Assembly (NCBI GenBank): GCA_965214125.1
Contig: CBDCBA010000028.1
Span: 18,711-82,710 of the forward strand
DNA from: CBDCBA01 sp965214125
Lineage (GTDB): Bacteria; Planctomycetota; Phycisphaerae; Tepidisphaerales; Tepidisphaeraceae
Length of the DNA stretch: 64,000 nucleotides
Reading direction: 5' to 3'
The notes beneath the pieces were generated by a model. The model made no database searches and was not told where the DNA came from. It worked only from the letters and a program-made list of their open reading frames with translations. Shown here piece by piece: positions 44,033-53,104 of the stretch (its first letter is position 1; every line of letters begins with the position of its first letter). Position numbers and translations under genes: made by a program.

Positions 44033-44725
44033 CTATTTCTCCTCCGGAATCAGATCGGCGGCGATGCGATCGAGCTGGGTCTTGAGGTCGGCGTCGACGA
44101 GCCCGCCGGCGGTCTGCACACGGCAGCCGCCGCGCATCAGGTCCGGGTCCTCGACGAGCTCCACGTGCGTCAGCGCGGGCCAGCGCCGCTTGAGTTCGGG
44201 AAGCGTGCTCTTGATCGTCGCGATGTCGTCGGGGTGGACGTTGAGCTTCACATCGTGCGCGCGCATCACGAGGCGTAGCGAGGCAGTCGCGTTGGCGATG
44301 CAGACGCTCGGGTCGAAAGCGCCCGCCCGCTTGACGATGCGTTCGGCGATGGCGACGGCGAGGTGCGGAACCTCGCTGCCGGCGCGGGCGGCGAGGCCTT
44401 CACGCTCGACGTTGAAGGCGCGGAGCGTGGCGTCGAGCACGTCGGCGAGCTTGTTGATGCGGGCCTCGTGCGTCGCGTACGCCTCGGCCTTGCCCTCGGC
44501 GAGCCCCTTCTTGTGCCCCTCGGCGAAGCCGGCGTCGCGGCCTTCGGCGAAGCCGGCGTCGCGGCCCTCCTGCCTGGCCTTGGCGGCGTCGGTGCGGGCG
44601 TTGTCGACGATGGCCGCCGCCCGACGCCGCGCGGCCTCCAACAGCGACGCCGCCTCGTGCTCGATGTCCGTGAGCGAAAATTGCGTGAGCGCCTGAGCGG
44701 CCGGCGTCGACTTGAGTACGGGCAT
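44033..44725 (-). CDS. fliH: Flagellar assembly protein FliH
   Basis: The 230-aa protein has a basic helical N-terminus and a Gly/Ala-spaced helix of repeated units (EGRDAGFAEGRDAGFAEGHK, then KGLAEGKAEA), the GxxxG-like repeat typical of FliH. A C-terminal vacuolar-ATPase-E-like domain (LAVAIAERIVKRAG...LVEDPDLMRGGCRVQTAGGLVDADLKTQLDRI) follows. FliH holds FliI at the export gate. Two identical 22-nt DNA units encode the repeat. Confidence 0.92.
   Translation of the reverse strand: MPVLKSTPAAQALTQFSLTDIEHEAASLLEAARRRAAAIVDNARTDAAKARQEGRDAGFAEGRDAGFAEGHKKGLAEGKAEAYATHEARINKLADVLDATLRAFNVEREGLAARAGSEVPHLAVAIAERIVKRAGAFDPSVCIANATASLRLVMRAHDVKLNVHPDDIATIKSTLPELKRRWPALTHVELVEDPDLMRGGCRVQTAGGLVDADLKTQLDRIAADLIPEEK
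44521..44566. repeat. Tandem 24-nt repeat inside fliH
   Basis: CGGCGAAGCCGGCGTCGCGG plus CC occurs at 44521-44542 and again, unchanged, at 44545-44566 (period 24), encoding AGFAEGRD twice. Its exact identity suggests recent duplication. Confidence 0.85.
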
Positions 44726-44786
44726 CCGTCCCTTTCGCTAGAAACGCCACATCCTGCGGCGCTAACCGTCAGCCCGACGGGGTGGC

Positions 44787-45830
44787 TTAAACCATCATCT
44801 CCGCGTCGCCGCCGCGGCCTTCAATCACGATCTCGCCCGCGTCCTCGAGACGGCGGACGATATCGACCACCTTCTGCTGCGCCTGCTCGACGTCGCTGAC
44901 GCGCACCGGGCCCATGAACTGCATGTCCTCCTGGATCAGCTTGCTCGCGCGGTCGCTCATGTTGCGGAAGACCTTTTGCTTCAGGTCTTCGCTTGCCGTC
45001 TTGAGCGACAGGGCCAGCGTCTCATTGTCGACATCCTTCAGGACGGCCTGGATGCCCTTGTCGTTGACGAGCAGGATGTCCTCGAAGACGAACATGAGGC
45101 GGCGAATGTTCTCGACGAGGTCCGGGTCGTCGCTCTCGAGACCTTCCATGATTCCCTTTTCCGTCGCACGATCGGCAAGGTTCAGGATCTCCGCGACACT
45201 GTCGACGCCGCCGGTCTTTTCAAAGCTTTGGCTGACCAAATCGCTCAGGCGGTGTTCGAGGCCCTTCTCGACCTCCTTGATGACCTCGGGGTTGGTCGTC
45301 TCCATGTTGGCGACGCGCTTGATGACCTCGACCTGCTTCTGCGCCTGGAGCCCGGCGAGAATTTCGCTCGCCTTGCCGGGCGGCAAGTGGGCGAGGATCA
45401 GGGCGATCGTCTGCGGGTGCTCGTCCTGGATGAAGGCCATCAGGTTCCCGCTGTCAGTCTTTTGCAGGAAGCTGAAGGGGCTGGTCTGGACCTGCTGCGT
45501 GACCTGCTTGATGACCTTGTCAGCGTTCTCGCCAAGGGCGCCGGTCAGCAGCTTTTTCGTATATTCGAGCCCACCCTGGGCGATGTAGCTGTTGGCGAGG
45601 GCGAGGTTGTAGAACTCGCCGAACACCTGCTTGCGCAGCGGCGTGGCGACCTCGCCGAGGCTAGCGATCTCGCGGCCGACGGTCTCGACGGCGTCGCTCG
45701 GCAGGCGTTTGAGCAGCTCGCCGGCCTCGCTCTCGCTCAGGCCCAGCAGCAGGACGGCCGCCTTGCGCACGCCGGGTACGGTCGCCTCGGCGGGCGCGTC
45801 GACATCGGAGGCTTCGGCTGCGGCGGACAT
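44787..45830 (-). CDS. fliG: Flagellar motor switch protein FliG
   Basis: The 347-aa product has three FliG domains: RKAAVLLLGLSESEAGELLKRL at the N-terminus, the middle domain with the EHPQT motif (QDEHPQTIALILAHLPP), and the C-terminal torque-generating domain with charged residues in EDILLVNDKGIQAVLKDVDNETLALSLKT. It couples the stator to the FliF ring. I prefer ATG 45830 to the GTG three codons upstream. Confidence 0.96.
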   Translation of the reverse strand: MSAAAEASDVDAPAEATVPGVRKAAVLLLGLSESEAGELLKRLPSDAVETVGREIASLGEVATPLRKQVFGEFYNLALANSYIAQGGLEYTKKLLTGALGENADKVIKQVTQQVQTSPFSFLQKTDSGNLMAFIQDEHPQTIALILAHLPPGKASEILAGLQAQKQVEVIKRVANMETTNPEVIKEVEKGLEHRLSDLVSQSFEKTGGVDSVAEILNLADRATEKGIMEGLESDDPDLVENIRRLMFVFEDILLVNDKGIQAVLKDVDNETLALSLKTASEDLKQKVFRNMSDRASKLIQEDMQFMGPVRVSDVEQAQQKVVDIVRRLEDAGEIVIEGRGGDAEMMV

Positions 45831-45897
45831 GGCGGGCACCTGGGCGATGGGGGTACGGCGTGCGACGCGAGCGAAAAGCTACGCCGCAATCGGGAAG

Positions 45898-47604
45898 CTA
45901 CGCCGCGTTGATCCAGCGCCGCACCAGCGCGGCGGCGGCGTCGGGATTCTCCTTCACAAGCGACTGCACCTGCTCGACCATCTGGCCAGCCTGCAACTGC
46001 TCCTCGGCGATCTCCTGGCCGACCAGCAGCGGGTCGGCGCCGCCGGCCTCGCCGGCAATGCCCTCGTCGGCGCCGACGAGCTGAACGCCGTCGCCGCCGC
46101 CCCACGCGGCCAGTTCGGCAGCGCTGGGCGTGGCCGGCACACTCGTGGCCGGAACACTCTTCTTCACCGCGCTGCTCACCAGGAAGAGCGCCACGGCCGC
46201 GAGCGTGAGCACCGCCGCGGGCCGCCCATAATCGGTGACGAGCCGGCTGATGCCCGCCCCGCCCTCGGCTGACGTCGCCGCGATCGGTAGGCCGTCGGCG
46301 CCGAGCATGCCGGCCGCCTGCGACGTCACGCCGCCGGCGTCGGCGTAGGTGTTGACCATCACGCCCGCGTCCGACGGCAGGTTCAGCAAGGCCGCAACCG
46401 TCTGCTTGAACGAGGCGATAACCTCCTGCTCGTATGCCCGTAGCACCTCCACCGCCGGCTCGCCCGCGCTGGGATTGCGCCCCTGCCATTGCTGGGTCAC
46501 GTAGCTCAAGGGCAGCGATAGCGAGCAACTCACCGGCCGCGCCTGGCCGCCCTTGCTGAAGGTTTCCATCCGGGTGCGGCCGACCTCGACGTGGTTGGTC
46601 GTCTCCTCGACGTCGCGCGACGTCGATCCGCCGCCGGCCGCGACGGCGGTGGCCGACATGCCCAGCACCGCGTTCGGCACGAAGCCGCCCTCGCCACCCG
46701 CGTCGGCGGAGGCGCTTTCGGTTGTGTCGCTCTCGGTGCGTGTTTCGAGCGGGACGATGAGCTTGCTCTCGGGATCGATGGTCGTAGCGGTGCTACGCTT
46801 CACCTGGTCGTCCACCTCGACGTTCACGGTCACGTAGAGCTGCGGCACGTACTGGTAGTGCTGGCGAAGCCGTTGCTCCCAGGCCTGCTCGGCCTGCTCC
46901 TTCAGGGCGAGCAGGCGGCTGCCGCCGGCGAGGCCGTCGTCGCTGTTGGTGTCGACCGCCATGCCGTCGATGATGACCGTGACGGCCGACGGCTTGAGCA
47001 TTGGAATAGCGCCGGCGATCATCTTTGCCGCGGCGTCGGCGACGCGGGAGCGGTCATCGAGCGAGCCATCGCTCGTCACGTTCACGCCGGCCGTCGGCAG
47101 GATGTCGCCGCCGATCTGCCGCTTGTAGTTCGCGTTGAGGTGCACCTCGACTTGCCGCACGCCAGGCCAGCGGCCGATGGTGGCCGCAAGGCTGCGCTCG
47201 CGGGCGTGCAGCAGGGTGCCGTCGATCTTGGCGCGCGGGTCGAAGCTGCCGATCTGGCCCAACGCCTTGGCGAAGTGCTGCGTGGTGTCGCTCGGCAAGG
47301 CGCGGTTGAAGCTGACCACGCCCATCGCCTCGGCGTGGCGCGTGGCGGGGACCATGATCTTGCCGTCGACTTCCTGGAACTCAATCCCCTCGCCGCGTAG
47401 GTGCTGGCGGATCACGCCAGCCTGGTCGGCGGTAAGGGGCTGGTCGAGCAGCGCCATCATCTCGCCGTCGGCGGCGTGGCGGACCCACCAGACGACGGTG
47501 ACGGCGATCACCGCCAGCAGCGTGCCAACGAGCATGCGCTGGCTGGGTGTCAGGCCCGAGAGCTGGCCGCGCAGTTGTTCGAGCTGTTGCTTGACGCGGT
47601 CCAT
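45898..47604 (-). CDS. fliF: Flagellar MS-ring protein FliF
   Basis: The 568-aa protein has two TM helices (about residues 24-42 and 468-488) flanking a large periplasmic part with ring-building motifs: VDGKIMVPATRHAEAM, FNRALPSDTTQHFAKALGQIG, and ERSLAATIGRWPGVRQVEVHLN. The C-terminal cytoplasmic tail (LVKENPDAAAALVRRWI) is the FliG-binding segment. It forms the base of the flagellar basal body and lies between fliE and fliG as usual. Confidence 0.94.
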   Translation of the reverse strand: MDRVKQQLEQLRGQLSGLTPSQRMLVGTLLAVIAVTVVWWVRHAADGEMMALLDQPLTADQAGVIRQHLRGEGIEFQEVDGKIMVPATRHAEAMGVVSFNRALPSDTTQHFAKALGQIGSFDPRAKIDGTLLHARERSLAATIGRWPGVRQVEVHLNANYKRQIGGDILPTAGVNVTSDGSLDDRSRVADAAAKMIAGAIPMLKPSAVTVIIDGMAVDTNSDDGLAGGSRLLALKEQAEQAWEQRLRQHYQYVPQLYVTVNVEVDDQVKRSTATTIDPESKLIVPLETRTESDTTESASADAGGEGGFVPNAVLGMSATAVAAGGGSTSRDVEETTNHVEVGRTRMETFSKGGQARPVSCSLSLPLSYVTQQWQGRNPSAGEPAVEVLRAYEQEVIASFKQTVAALLNLPSDAGVMVNTYADAGGVTSQAAGMLGADGLPIAATSAEGGAGISRLVTDYGRPAAVLTLAAVALFLVSSAVKKSVPATSVPATPSAAELAAWGGGDGVQLVGADEGIAGEAGGADPLLVGQEIAEEQLQAGQMVEQVQSLVKENPDAAAALVRRWINAA

Positions 47605-47674
47605 CGGGTCGGCCCTCCATGGCCAAGGCCCGCCGTCGCACGGACCGCCAAGGCGGGCCGATCAGGCAGGCGGA

Positions 47675-47986
47675 TTACACGGGCATGTTCCGCACCTCGT
47701 CGAGGGCGGACATCAGCTTCGAGCGGATCGCCAGGAGCGTCTTGAAAGCCAGCTCCCCCTTCTCGACCGCCGCCATCACGCCGACCACGTCGTCGGTCTC
47801 GCCCAGGGCGAGCGACTCGGTGGCGCGGGTGGCGTCGGCCTGCATCTGCGAGACCTCGCCCAGCGCCTGCTTGGCCACGTCGAGCACCCCGGCGAAGGCC
47901 GGGCTCGTCGTCGCGGCGCCCGCGCCCGGCGCGAGGCCGGGGGCGAAGGAGGCGGGGGAGAGAGTGAGGGGGGAAATGGCAGTCAT
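47675..47986 (-). CDS. fliE: Flagellar hook-basal body complex protein FliE
   Basis: The 103-aa product has the FliE core VTQMQADATRATESLALGETDDV-like helix and the ending VMAAVEKGELAFKTLLAIRSKLMSALDEVRNMPV, strongly conserved. FliE links the MS ring to the rod. ATG 47986 excludes a basic upstream extension. It lies between flgC and fliF. Confidence 0.94.
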   Translation of the reverse strand: MTAISPLTLSPASFAPGLAPGAGAATTSPAFAGVLDVAKQALGEVSQMQADATRATESLALGETDDVVGVMAAVEKGELAFKTLLAIRSKLMSALDEVRNMPV

Positions 47987-48174
47987 GGCTGTCGTCCTTG
48001 ACAGTCCGCCGCTCTGGCGTGGCCGGCGGCCCAAAGGCTGCCGCCCGACTCCCGCGACCTTCGTGGTCGACCAGGAAATCAGGGCCTGAAATCTAACGAA
48101 GAGACGCCCGGCTACAACGCGAGGATCGGCGGAAAATCTTTGATAGGAGGGTGTTCGGGTGGGTTGTCAACAGC

Positions 48175-48582
48175 TCACGCCAGCAGGCGAAGGGCGCTGT
48201 TGAACATCGACTTGCTCGTCTGCATCAGCGTTACGCTCGCTTCGTACGCGCGGGTCGCTTCGAGCATGTTCACGTACTCGGTGCCAAGGTCGACGTTGGG
48301 GTACTTCACCATGCCCGAGACCGGGTCGGCGTCGGGGTGTGAGGGCTCATACCGTTCGTCGAACTGCGACGAATCCTTGGCGATTTCCGCCACGCTCACG
48401 CCGGGCTTGTTCGGATCACCCGCGTCCGTCGGCTGAAGCACCGCGAAGCGGCGACGGTACGGCTCGGCCTCGCCGGCGGCGTTGCGCGTGGTGTTGACGT
48501 TGAGCACGTTTCCGGCAATCACGTCCATGCGCGTGCGCTGCGCCTGGAGTCCGCCGGTGGCCATGTCGAGGGTGGAGAACAT
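48175..48582 (-). CDS. flgC: Flagellar basal-body rod protein FlgC
   Basis: The 135-aa protein begins MFSTLDMATGGLQAQRTRMDVIAGNVLNVNTTRN, the rod/hook N-terminal helix, and ends KYPNVDLGTEYVNMLEATRAYEASVTLMQTSKSM, the FlgC C-terminal helix. It is a proximal rod subunit exported by the type III apparatus. Confidence 0.95.
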   Translation of the reverse strand: MFSTLDMATGGLQAQRTRMDVIAGNVLNVNTTRNAAGEAEPYRRRFAVLQPTDAGDPNKPGVSVAEIAKDSSQFDERYEPSHPDADPVSGMVKYPNVDLGTEYVNMLEATRAYEASVTLMQTSKSMFNSALRLLA

Positions 48583-48627
48583 TGCGATGCTTTCGTGGAT
48601 AGCGAAGCTGTCGTGGATAAGGCGGTG

Positions 48628-49020
48628 CTAGGCGACACGCTCGCGCAGCGCCATCTGGAACAGGCCGTATTGCTTGCGGAGCAGCTCGACGGCGAGGTTG
48701 TGCTTCAGCGCGTTCTTCGCCTGCTCGCCCATGAGCTGCTCGATGTCGCGGTCGTTGCCGTCGTGATAGACGAGCCGCGCCTTCGTGGTGGCGGCGTTCA
48801 TCTCCAAGCCGTCGAGACCGACTGTGCCGGCGGCGTCGCGGGCGTCGAGCCGCTCGCGCAGCTCGGCTTGATAGCCGGCGACGTCGAGGTCCTTCTGGCG
48901 GTAGCCGGGCGTGCTGAGGTTCACGCCATTCTCGACGAGCACGGCCTGTCGCTTCGCGTGGAAGCTGGCCATCTTCTCGAGGGTGCCGGCGGCGGACTGG
49001 TTCAGAAGGCGGTCGATCAT
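48628..49020 (-). CDS. flgB: Flagellar basal-body rod protein FlgB
   Basis: The 130-aa product has MIDRLLNQSAAGTLEKMASFHAKRQAVLVENGVNLSTPGYR at the N-terminus and the C-terminal helix LMGEQAKNALKHNLAVELLRKQYGLFQMALRERV. ATG 49020 has GGAG at the right distance. It is the first gene of the minus-strand flagellar operon. Confidence 0.94.
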   Translation of the reverse strand: MIDRLLNQSAAGTLEKMASFHAKRQAVLVENGVNLSTPGYRQKDLDVAGYQAELRERLDARDAAGTVGLDGLEMNAATTKARLVYHDGNDRDIEQLMGEQAKNALKHNLAVELLRKQYGLFQMALRERVA

Positions 49021-49056
49021 CTTGAGCTCCAGGCGACCCACTGCGGGTTATCGGTC

Positions 49057-49085
49057 GTATCGGTCATCGGCGGCGCGAACCTTTA
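49057..49085 (-). promoter_or_regulatory. Weak sigma28-like promoter before flgB
   Basis: The reverse strand reads TAAAGGTT-N13-ACCGATAC, close to TAAAGTTT-N11-GCCGATAA, though the spacing is 2 nt longer. A second ACCGATAA lies 9 nt further downstream without a -35. Rod genes are usually not sigma28-dependent, so I give this little weight. Confidence 0.25.
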
Positions 49086-49204
49086 TCGGACGCCGACCTT
49101 GACGCCGGCCCATCGCCGGCCGATCCTGCTGGACCTCGCGGCGGCGCTCAGGACGACCACCCCGCCGCGGCTTTCGCTTCCCCTCCTCCCACGGCAAGGA
49201 CGCC

Positions 49205-51658
49205 ATGGCACGGGACCGTGCGCCCCTCGATGCTTCCCCGGTTCGCTCCGCACCGCCGCTGGCGGGCTTGTGGCAGGTGCCGCTGCTGATCGTCTCGCTG
49301 GCGCTCTTCGGCGTCGCGGGCTACCTGTTCATCAACCCGCAGCCGGGGCCGGGGCTCGGCGAGCAGATCGAGCGCTCGCGGCGCGACATCAAGGCCGAGC
49401 GCTACGACGCCGCGATCGGCCGGCTCGGCGACCTGCTCGATGTCGCCGCCGAGTCGCCCGACGAACCGGAGATCCGCCTGCTCATCGCCGAAGCGCTTGA
49501 CCGGGCGATGCGGCGTAGCCGGCGTGTCGAAAGCCCGGCCAGCCACCGCCGCATCATTGAGGAAACCCGCCGGGCCGTCGAGGCGGGCGCGACGGAGACG
49601 CCGGTCGTCGCCGACCGCGTCGCCCGCAGCTACGAAGCCTTGGCCGTACCCGACCGTGCCGCCGCGCATTGGCGCACGGCGGTGCGCATGCTCGAGGAAT
49701 CCGGCGCCGCCGAGGAGGCCGTGCCGATGCGCCGGAGCACCGTCGAGATGCTCATCGCCAATGGTAAGCTCGTGTCGGCCGCGGAAGCGCTCAAGTCGAT
49801 GCTGGAAGTCGAACGCCTCGCGAGCGACGAACGCGCCTGGGCCTTGGGCGAGCTGGCTCGCATCAGCGTCGACACAGGCGACCCCGACGCCGCCATGCCG
49901 CTGTTGGCCGAGGCGCTGTCGCTCTCGCCGGACGAGTCGATCCAGGGGCAAGTCAACTTCCGGCTCGGCTACGCGGCGTGGAAGCTCGGCGACCGCGCCG
50001 GGGCCGAGGGATACCTGACGCTCGCCCGCTCCCAACTCGGCACCGGCCACGCGCTCGACGCCGAGGCCTGCTACCTGCTGGGCCGCATCGCTCAGGACAA
50101 GGCCAGCACCGGCGTGGTCGAGCCGAACGTCGCGGCACGAGAGGCGATCGGCTTCTACGAGGTGGTGCTACGCGACCACCCCGGCAGCCGAACCGCCCCG
50201 AAGGCGCACCTCGGTCGCGCCGTCTGCCGGCTCGTGCTCGGCGACACCGAGGGCGGCGCCGACGACCTGATCTCCATCGCCGCCGATTTTTCACGTCGCC
50301 CGGCGATGGCGCCGTTGAAGGAGGAGTTGCTTGGCGCCCTCCGCAGCGGCTCGCGCATCCTGACGTCCGCCGCCGACTATGACGGTGCGATCGAGCTGAT
50401 GGCGTACGAGCAGCGCGTGGACGATGCTCTGTCCGCCGAGTTCTACGCGCGGCTCGGACTCGCCTTCGAGCGTCAGGGCGATCTGGTGTGGCGCGAAGCG
50501 GACGAAGCGGACGAGTCGACGCGGCCGAAGGTGCAAAAACGTGCCCGCGGGCTGTGGGTGCGGGCGGGCGACGCGTACGTGGCGTACAGCCGCAACCTGA
50601 CACTCGCCGACGACGAGGCGTACGGCGAGGCGTTGTGGCACGGCATCTCGCTCTACGAGCGGGCGGCGGACCTTGCGGAGACGGTGGCGGCGCTTGAACT
50701 CTTTGTAAGCGAGCGGCCGAGCGATCCGATCGCGCCCGAGGCGTTGCTCCGGCTGGGCCGGGCCTATCAGGCGATGGGCCGGCAGCCCGAGGCGGTGCAG
50801 ACGCTGGTTCGCCTGCGGGACGACTACCCGCAAACGCTCTCTGCCGCCGAGGCCGCGGTTCCGCTGGCGCAGGCTTACGTCACGCAGGGCCGCGGTCGGT
50901 GGTCGCTTGCGGAGAACACGCTGCGCGCGGTGGTCGAGAACAACCCCGTGCTGGGGCCTGAATCGCAGGTGTTCCGCGAGGCGACGTGGGAGCTGGGCCG
51001 GCTCTACTACCTGGGCGAACGCTGGGCCGAGGCGCTGGCGAAGTTCGAGGAGTTCTCGAAGCGCTACCCGACCGACGACCGTCGCACGCGGCTGCTCTTC
51101 CTGCGGGGCGATTGCTACCGGCAAGCGGCGGCGGAGTTCGTGGAGTCGGCGGACGAGCACCGCGTGGAAGCGCAGGTGGCGGCAACCGCGGTCGGAGGAG
51201 CGGCGCCGGAGACGAGCCTGAAGACCAAGCTTGCCGAGGCCGACGCCACGCAGGCGCGGCGGTATCTGACCGAAGCCAAGCGGCATTTTGAAGGTGTCGT
51301 CAGCGCCTTCGCGCAGGCGCCGCCGACCGATCTGCTCGACGCCACCTACGAGCGAATGGCCTTTTTCTACCGCGCCGACTGCCTCTACGACCTGGGCCGC
51401 TACGAGGAGGCGATCGCCCTCTACGACGAGGCCGCCTTCCGCTACCAGGACGACCCGTCGGCCCTGAGCGCCTACGTGCAGATGACCAACGCCTACGTCG
51501 CGCTCGGCCGCGCCGACGACGCCAAGGCGGCCAACGAGCGGGCGAAATGGGTGCTACGGCGGATTCCGCCCGAAAGCTTCAACGACGGCTCGCTCGCCCT
51601 CAACCGCGATCGCTGGCAGGAGTGGCTTGAGTGGACTGGCGAATCCGGGCTGTTCTGA
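49205..51658 (+). CDS. TPR-repeat membrane-anchored protein
   Basis: The 817-aa product has a TM helix near residues 22-44 and then about 15 degenerate TPR units (examples: ERYDAAIGRLGDLLDVAAESPDEPEIRLLIAEAL; APEALLRLGRAYQAMGRQPEAVQTLVRLRDDYPQ; YEEAIALYDEAAFRYQDDPSALSAYVQMTNAYVALGR). The later units look like BamD/YbgF-type repeats. It should be mostly periplasmic. It is divergent from flgB and followed 20 nt later by a FlgN-like gene, which suggests a link with flagellar assembly. AAGGA lies at 49195-49199. Confidence 0.85.
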   Translation: MARDRAPLDASPVRSAPPLAGLWQVPLLIVSLALFGVAGYLFINPQPGPGLGEQIERSRRDIKAERYDAAIGRLGDLLDVAAESPDEPEIRLLIAEALDRAMRRSRRVESPASHRRIIEETRRAVEAGATETPVVADRVARSYEALAVPDRAAAHWRTAVRMLEESGAAEEAVPMRRSTVEMLIANGKLVSAAEALKSMLEVERLASDERAWALGELARISVDTGDPDAAMPLLAEALSLSPDESIQGQVNFRLGYAAWKLGDRAGAEGYLTLARSQLGTGHALDAEACYLLGRIAQDKASTGVVEPNVAAREAIGFYEVVLRDHPGSRTAPKAHLGRAVCRLVLGDTEGGADDLISIAADFSRRPAMAPLKEELLGALRSGSRILTSAADYDGAIELMAYEQRVDDALSAEFYARLGLAFERQGDLVWREADEADESTRPKVQKRARGLWVRAGDAYVAYSRNLTLADDEAYGEALWHGISLYERAADLAETVAALELFVSERPSDPIAPEALLRLGRAYQAMGRQPEAVQTLVRLRDDYPQTLSAAEAAVPLAQAYVTQGRGRWSLAENTLRAVVENNPVLGPESQVFREATWELGRLYYLGERWAEALAKFEEFSKRYPTDDRRTRLLFLRGDCYRQAAAEFVESADEHRVEAQVAATAVGGAAPETSLKTKLAEADATQARRYLTEAKRHFEGVVSAFAQAPPTDLLDATYERMAFFYRADCLYDLGRYEEAIALYDEAAFRYQDDPSALSAYVQMTNAYVALGRADDAKAANERAKWVLRRIPPESFNDGSLALNRDRWQEWLEWTGESGLF

Positions 51659-51678
51659 TCCAAGGAGGCGAGGCACCG

Positions 51679-52161
51679 ATGTCGAACGACTCAGAACCAT
51701 CCGTTGCCGACGCCGGCCGCTCGCGAGTGGCGGCGTCCGACCAACTCGATTGCTACCGCCAGCTCGCGGTGTTGTCGGACGAACAGTCGCGCCACGTCTT
51801 CTCGGGCGATACGACGGCGCTCCTCGAGCTCCTGCAACGCCGCCAGGGCCTGACCGACGCCGCCGCGCGGCTGGAGGGGACGCTGCGCGATTTGAAGTCG
51901 GATTGGGCCGCGGCAACGCACCACTGGTCCGGCGAACAGCGCGACGCGGTGGCCGCGATCCTGCGGGAGTCGCGTGAGGTGCTGGCCGAACTCACGCGCC
52001 GCGACGAGCGCGACGCCGCCGCCCTCCGCACGAACCTGGCTTTGGCGAATCAATCGAGCCGCCGCGCCGAGCGCGACACGCGGACGCTGCGCCGCATCAA
52101 CCAAAGCTACGCCCGCGCCGCCTATGGCCCGCGCTCGCCGAAGCTCGACATCACGGACTGA
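51679..52161 (+). CDS. FlgN-like flagellar export chaperone
   Basis: The 160-aa all-helical protein has the FlgN pattern near its N-terminus: CYRQLAVLSDEQSRHVFSGDTTALLELLQRRQGLTDAAARLEGTLRDL. FlgN guards the hook-filament junction proteins FlgK and FlgL. The C-terminal part is rich in Arg and carries TLRRINQSYARAAYG, as FlgN proteins often do. ATG 51679 has GGAGG about 10 nt upstream. Location near the flagellar block supports the call. Confidence 0.65.
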   Translation: MSNDSEPSVADAGRSRVAASDQLDCYRQLAVLSDEQSRHVFSGDTTALLELLQRRQGLTDAAARLEGTLRDLKSDWAAATHHWSGEQRDAVAAILRESREVLAELTRRDERDAAALRTNLALANQSSRRAERDTRTLRRINQSYARAAYGPRSPKLDITD

Positions 52162-52195
52162 GGCGTGCCAGGATCGGTTGAACCGGCTCCGCTGC

Positions 52196-52278
52196 GTCTG
52201 GGGTAGCCGCGGAGCTTGCTCCGCGCGGACGTTAACTCGATCCCGATACGCGGAGCAAGCTCCGCGGCTACCCCAGAC
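52196..52278. repeat. Perfect 30-bp inverted repeat between convergent genes
   Basis: The arms at 52196-52225 and 52249-52278 are identical when reversed (30 of 30). The core is GTAGCCGCGGAGCTTGCTCC, itself an 18-nt palindrome CGCGGAGCTTGCTCCGCG. A 23-nt spacer separates the arms. The element sits between the convergent ends of the FlgN-like and DUF2062 genes, where it could terminate both. Confidence 0.85.
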
Positions 52279-52301
52279 ACTACGAACGGAAATCAATCGC
52301 T

Positions 52302-52931
52302 CTAGCCCGGCTGAATCTTCTTGCCCGTGAGCCGTGCAAGGCCGCGCGACAACGGGCGGGCTCGATGGGCGTTCACCTGGCGTCCCTCGTGGCGACGCAG
52401 CCAACGCCGCGCCACGCTCCAACGCCAGCCGAACCAGATCGCGGCATACGCCCCGCCTCCCGAGATAAGGCCCAGCAGAACGCCGCCGACGTACATCGGG
52501 TAGAGCTGCGCGAGGTTCCGCACGAGGAACTTGCCGGCGACCGCGAAGCCGTGAATTACGCCCGCGTCCATCATGCCCGAAAGCTGCTCGCGGAAGTCGC
52601 CCACTCGGTCAGCGCCCGTGACGACCAGGCCGACCTCGTACGCGAGCAGGAAACACGGCAGCCACGTAATCGGGTTGCTGATCCACGTGAACGCCATGGC
52701 GAGCGGCACGTTTCCGCGGCCGATCAACGCGGTCGCGACCGCGCCGACGGTTTGGAGGGGCAAGGCGATCCACGCCCAGAAAATGCCGCTCGCGACGCCG
52801 AGCGCGGTGGAGTGACGGTTGAGTTGCCAGAGCCGCCGATGAAAGATCGCGCCGCCGAACATGCGGAGCAAGCGGTTGGACCGCATCGCCTCCTCGCGGG
52901 GCATGAGCTTGCGAAAGTAACGGCGAGGCAT
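52302..52931 (-). CDS. DUF2062 family membrane protein
   Basis: The 209-aa product has the DUF2062 signature: SNRLLRMFGGAIFHRRLWQLNRHSTALGVASGIFWAWIALPLQ followed by NVPLAMAFTWISNPITWLPCFLLAYEVG and a C-terminal TM helix. The N-terminal PRRYFRK motif is typical. The role is unknown; relatives occur beside glycosyltransferases. It has a basic cytoplasmic tail. Confidence 0.9.
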   Translation of the reverse strand: MPRRYFRKLMPREEAMRSNRLLRMFGGAIFHRRLWQLNRHSTALGVASGIFWAWIALPLQTVGAVATALIGRGNVPLAMAFTWISNPITWLPCFLLAYEVGLVVTGADRVGDFREQLSGMMDAGVIHGFAVAGKFLVRNLAQLYPMYVGGVLLGLISGGGAYAAIWFGWRWSVARRWLRRHEGRQVNAHRARPLSRGLARLTGKKIQPG

Positions 52932-53104
52932 GCGGCGGACCGGCGTGCGATTGGAACGATGAACGGTGCGGACTCAGGCGATGGATCGGCACATTGCACC
53001 GGGTTGCAGAGGCCAATCCAGCAGGCTTGCGGCGCGGCCGATAAGCGATCGGTTCACTCTACGCGAGGTCGGCCGCCGCCGATGAATTTGAGACATTGGC
53101 CGCT

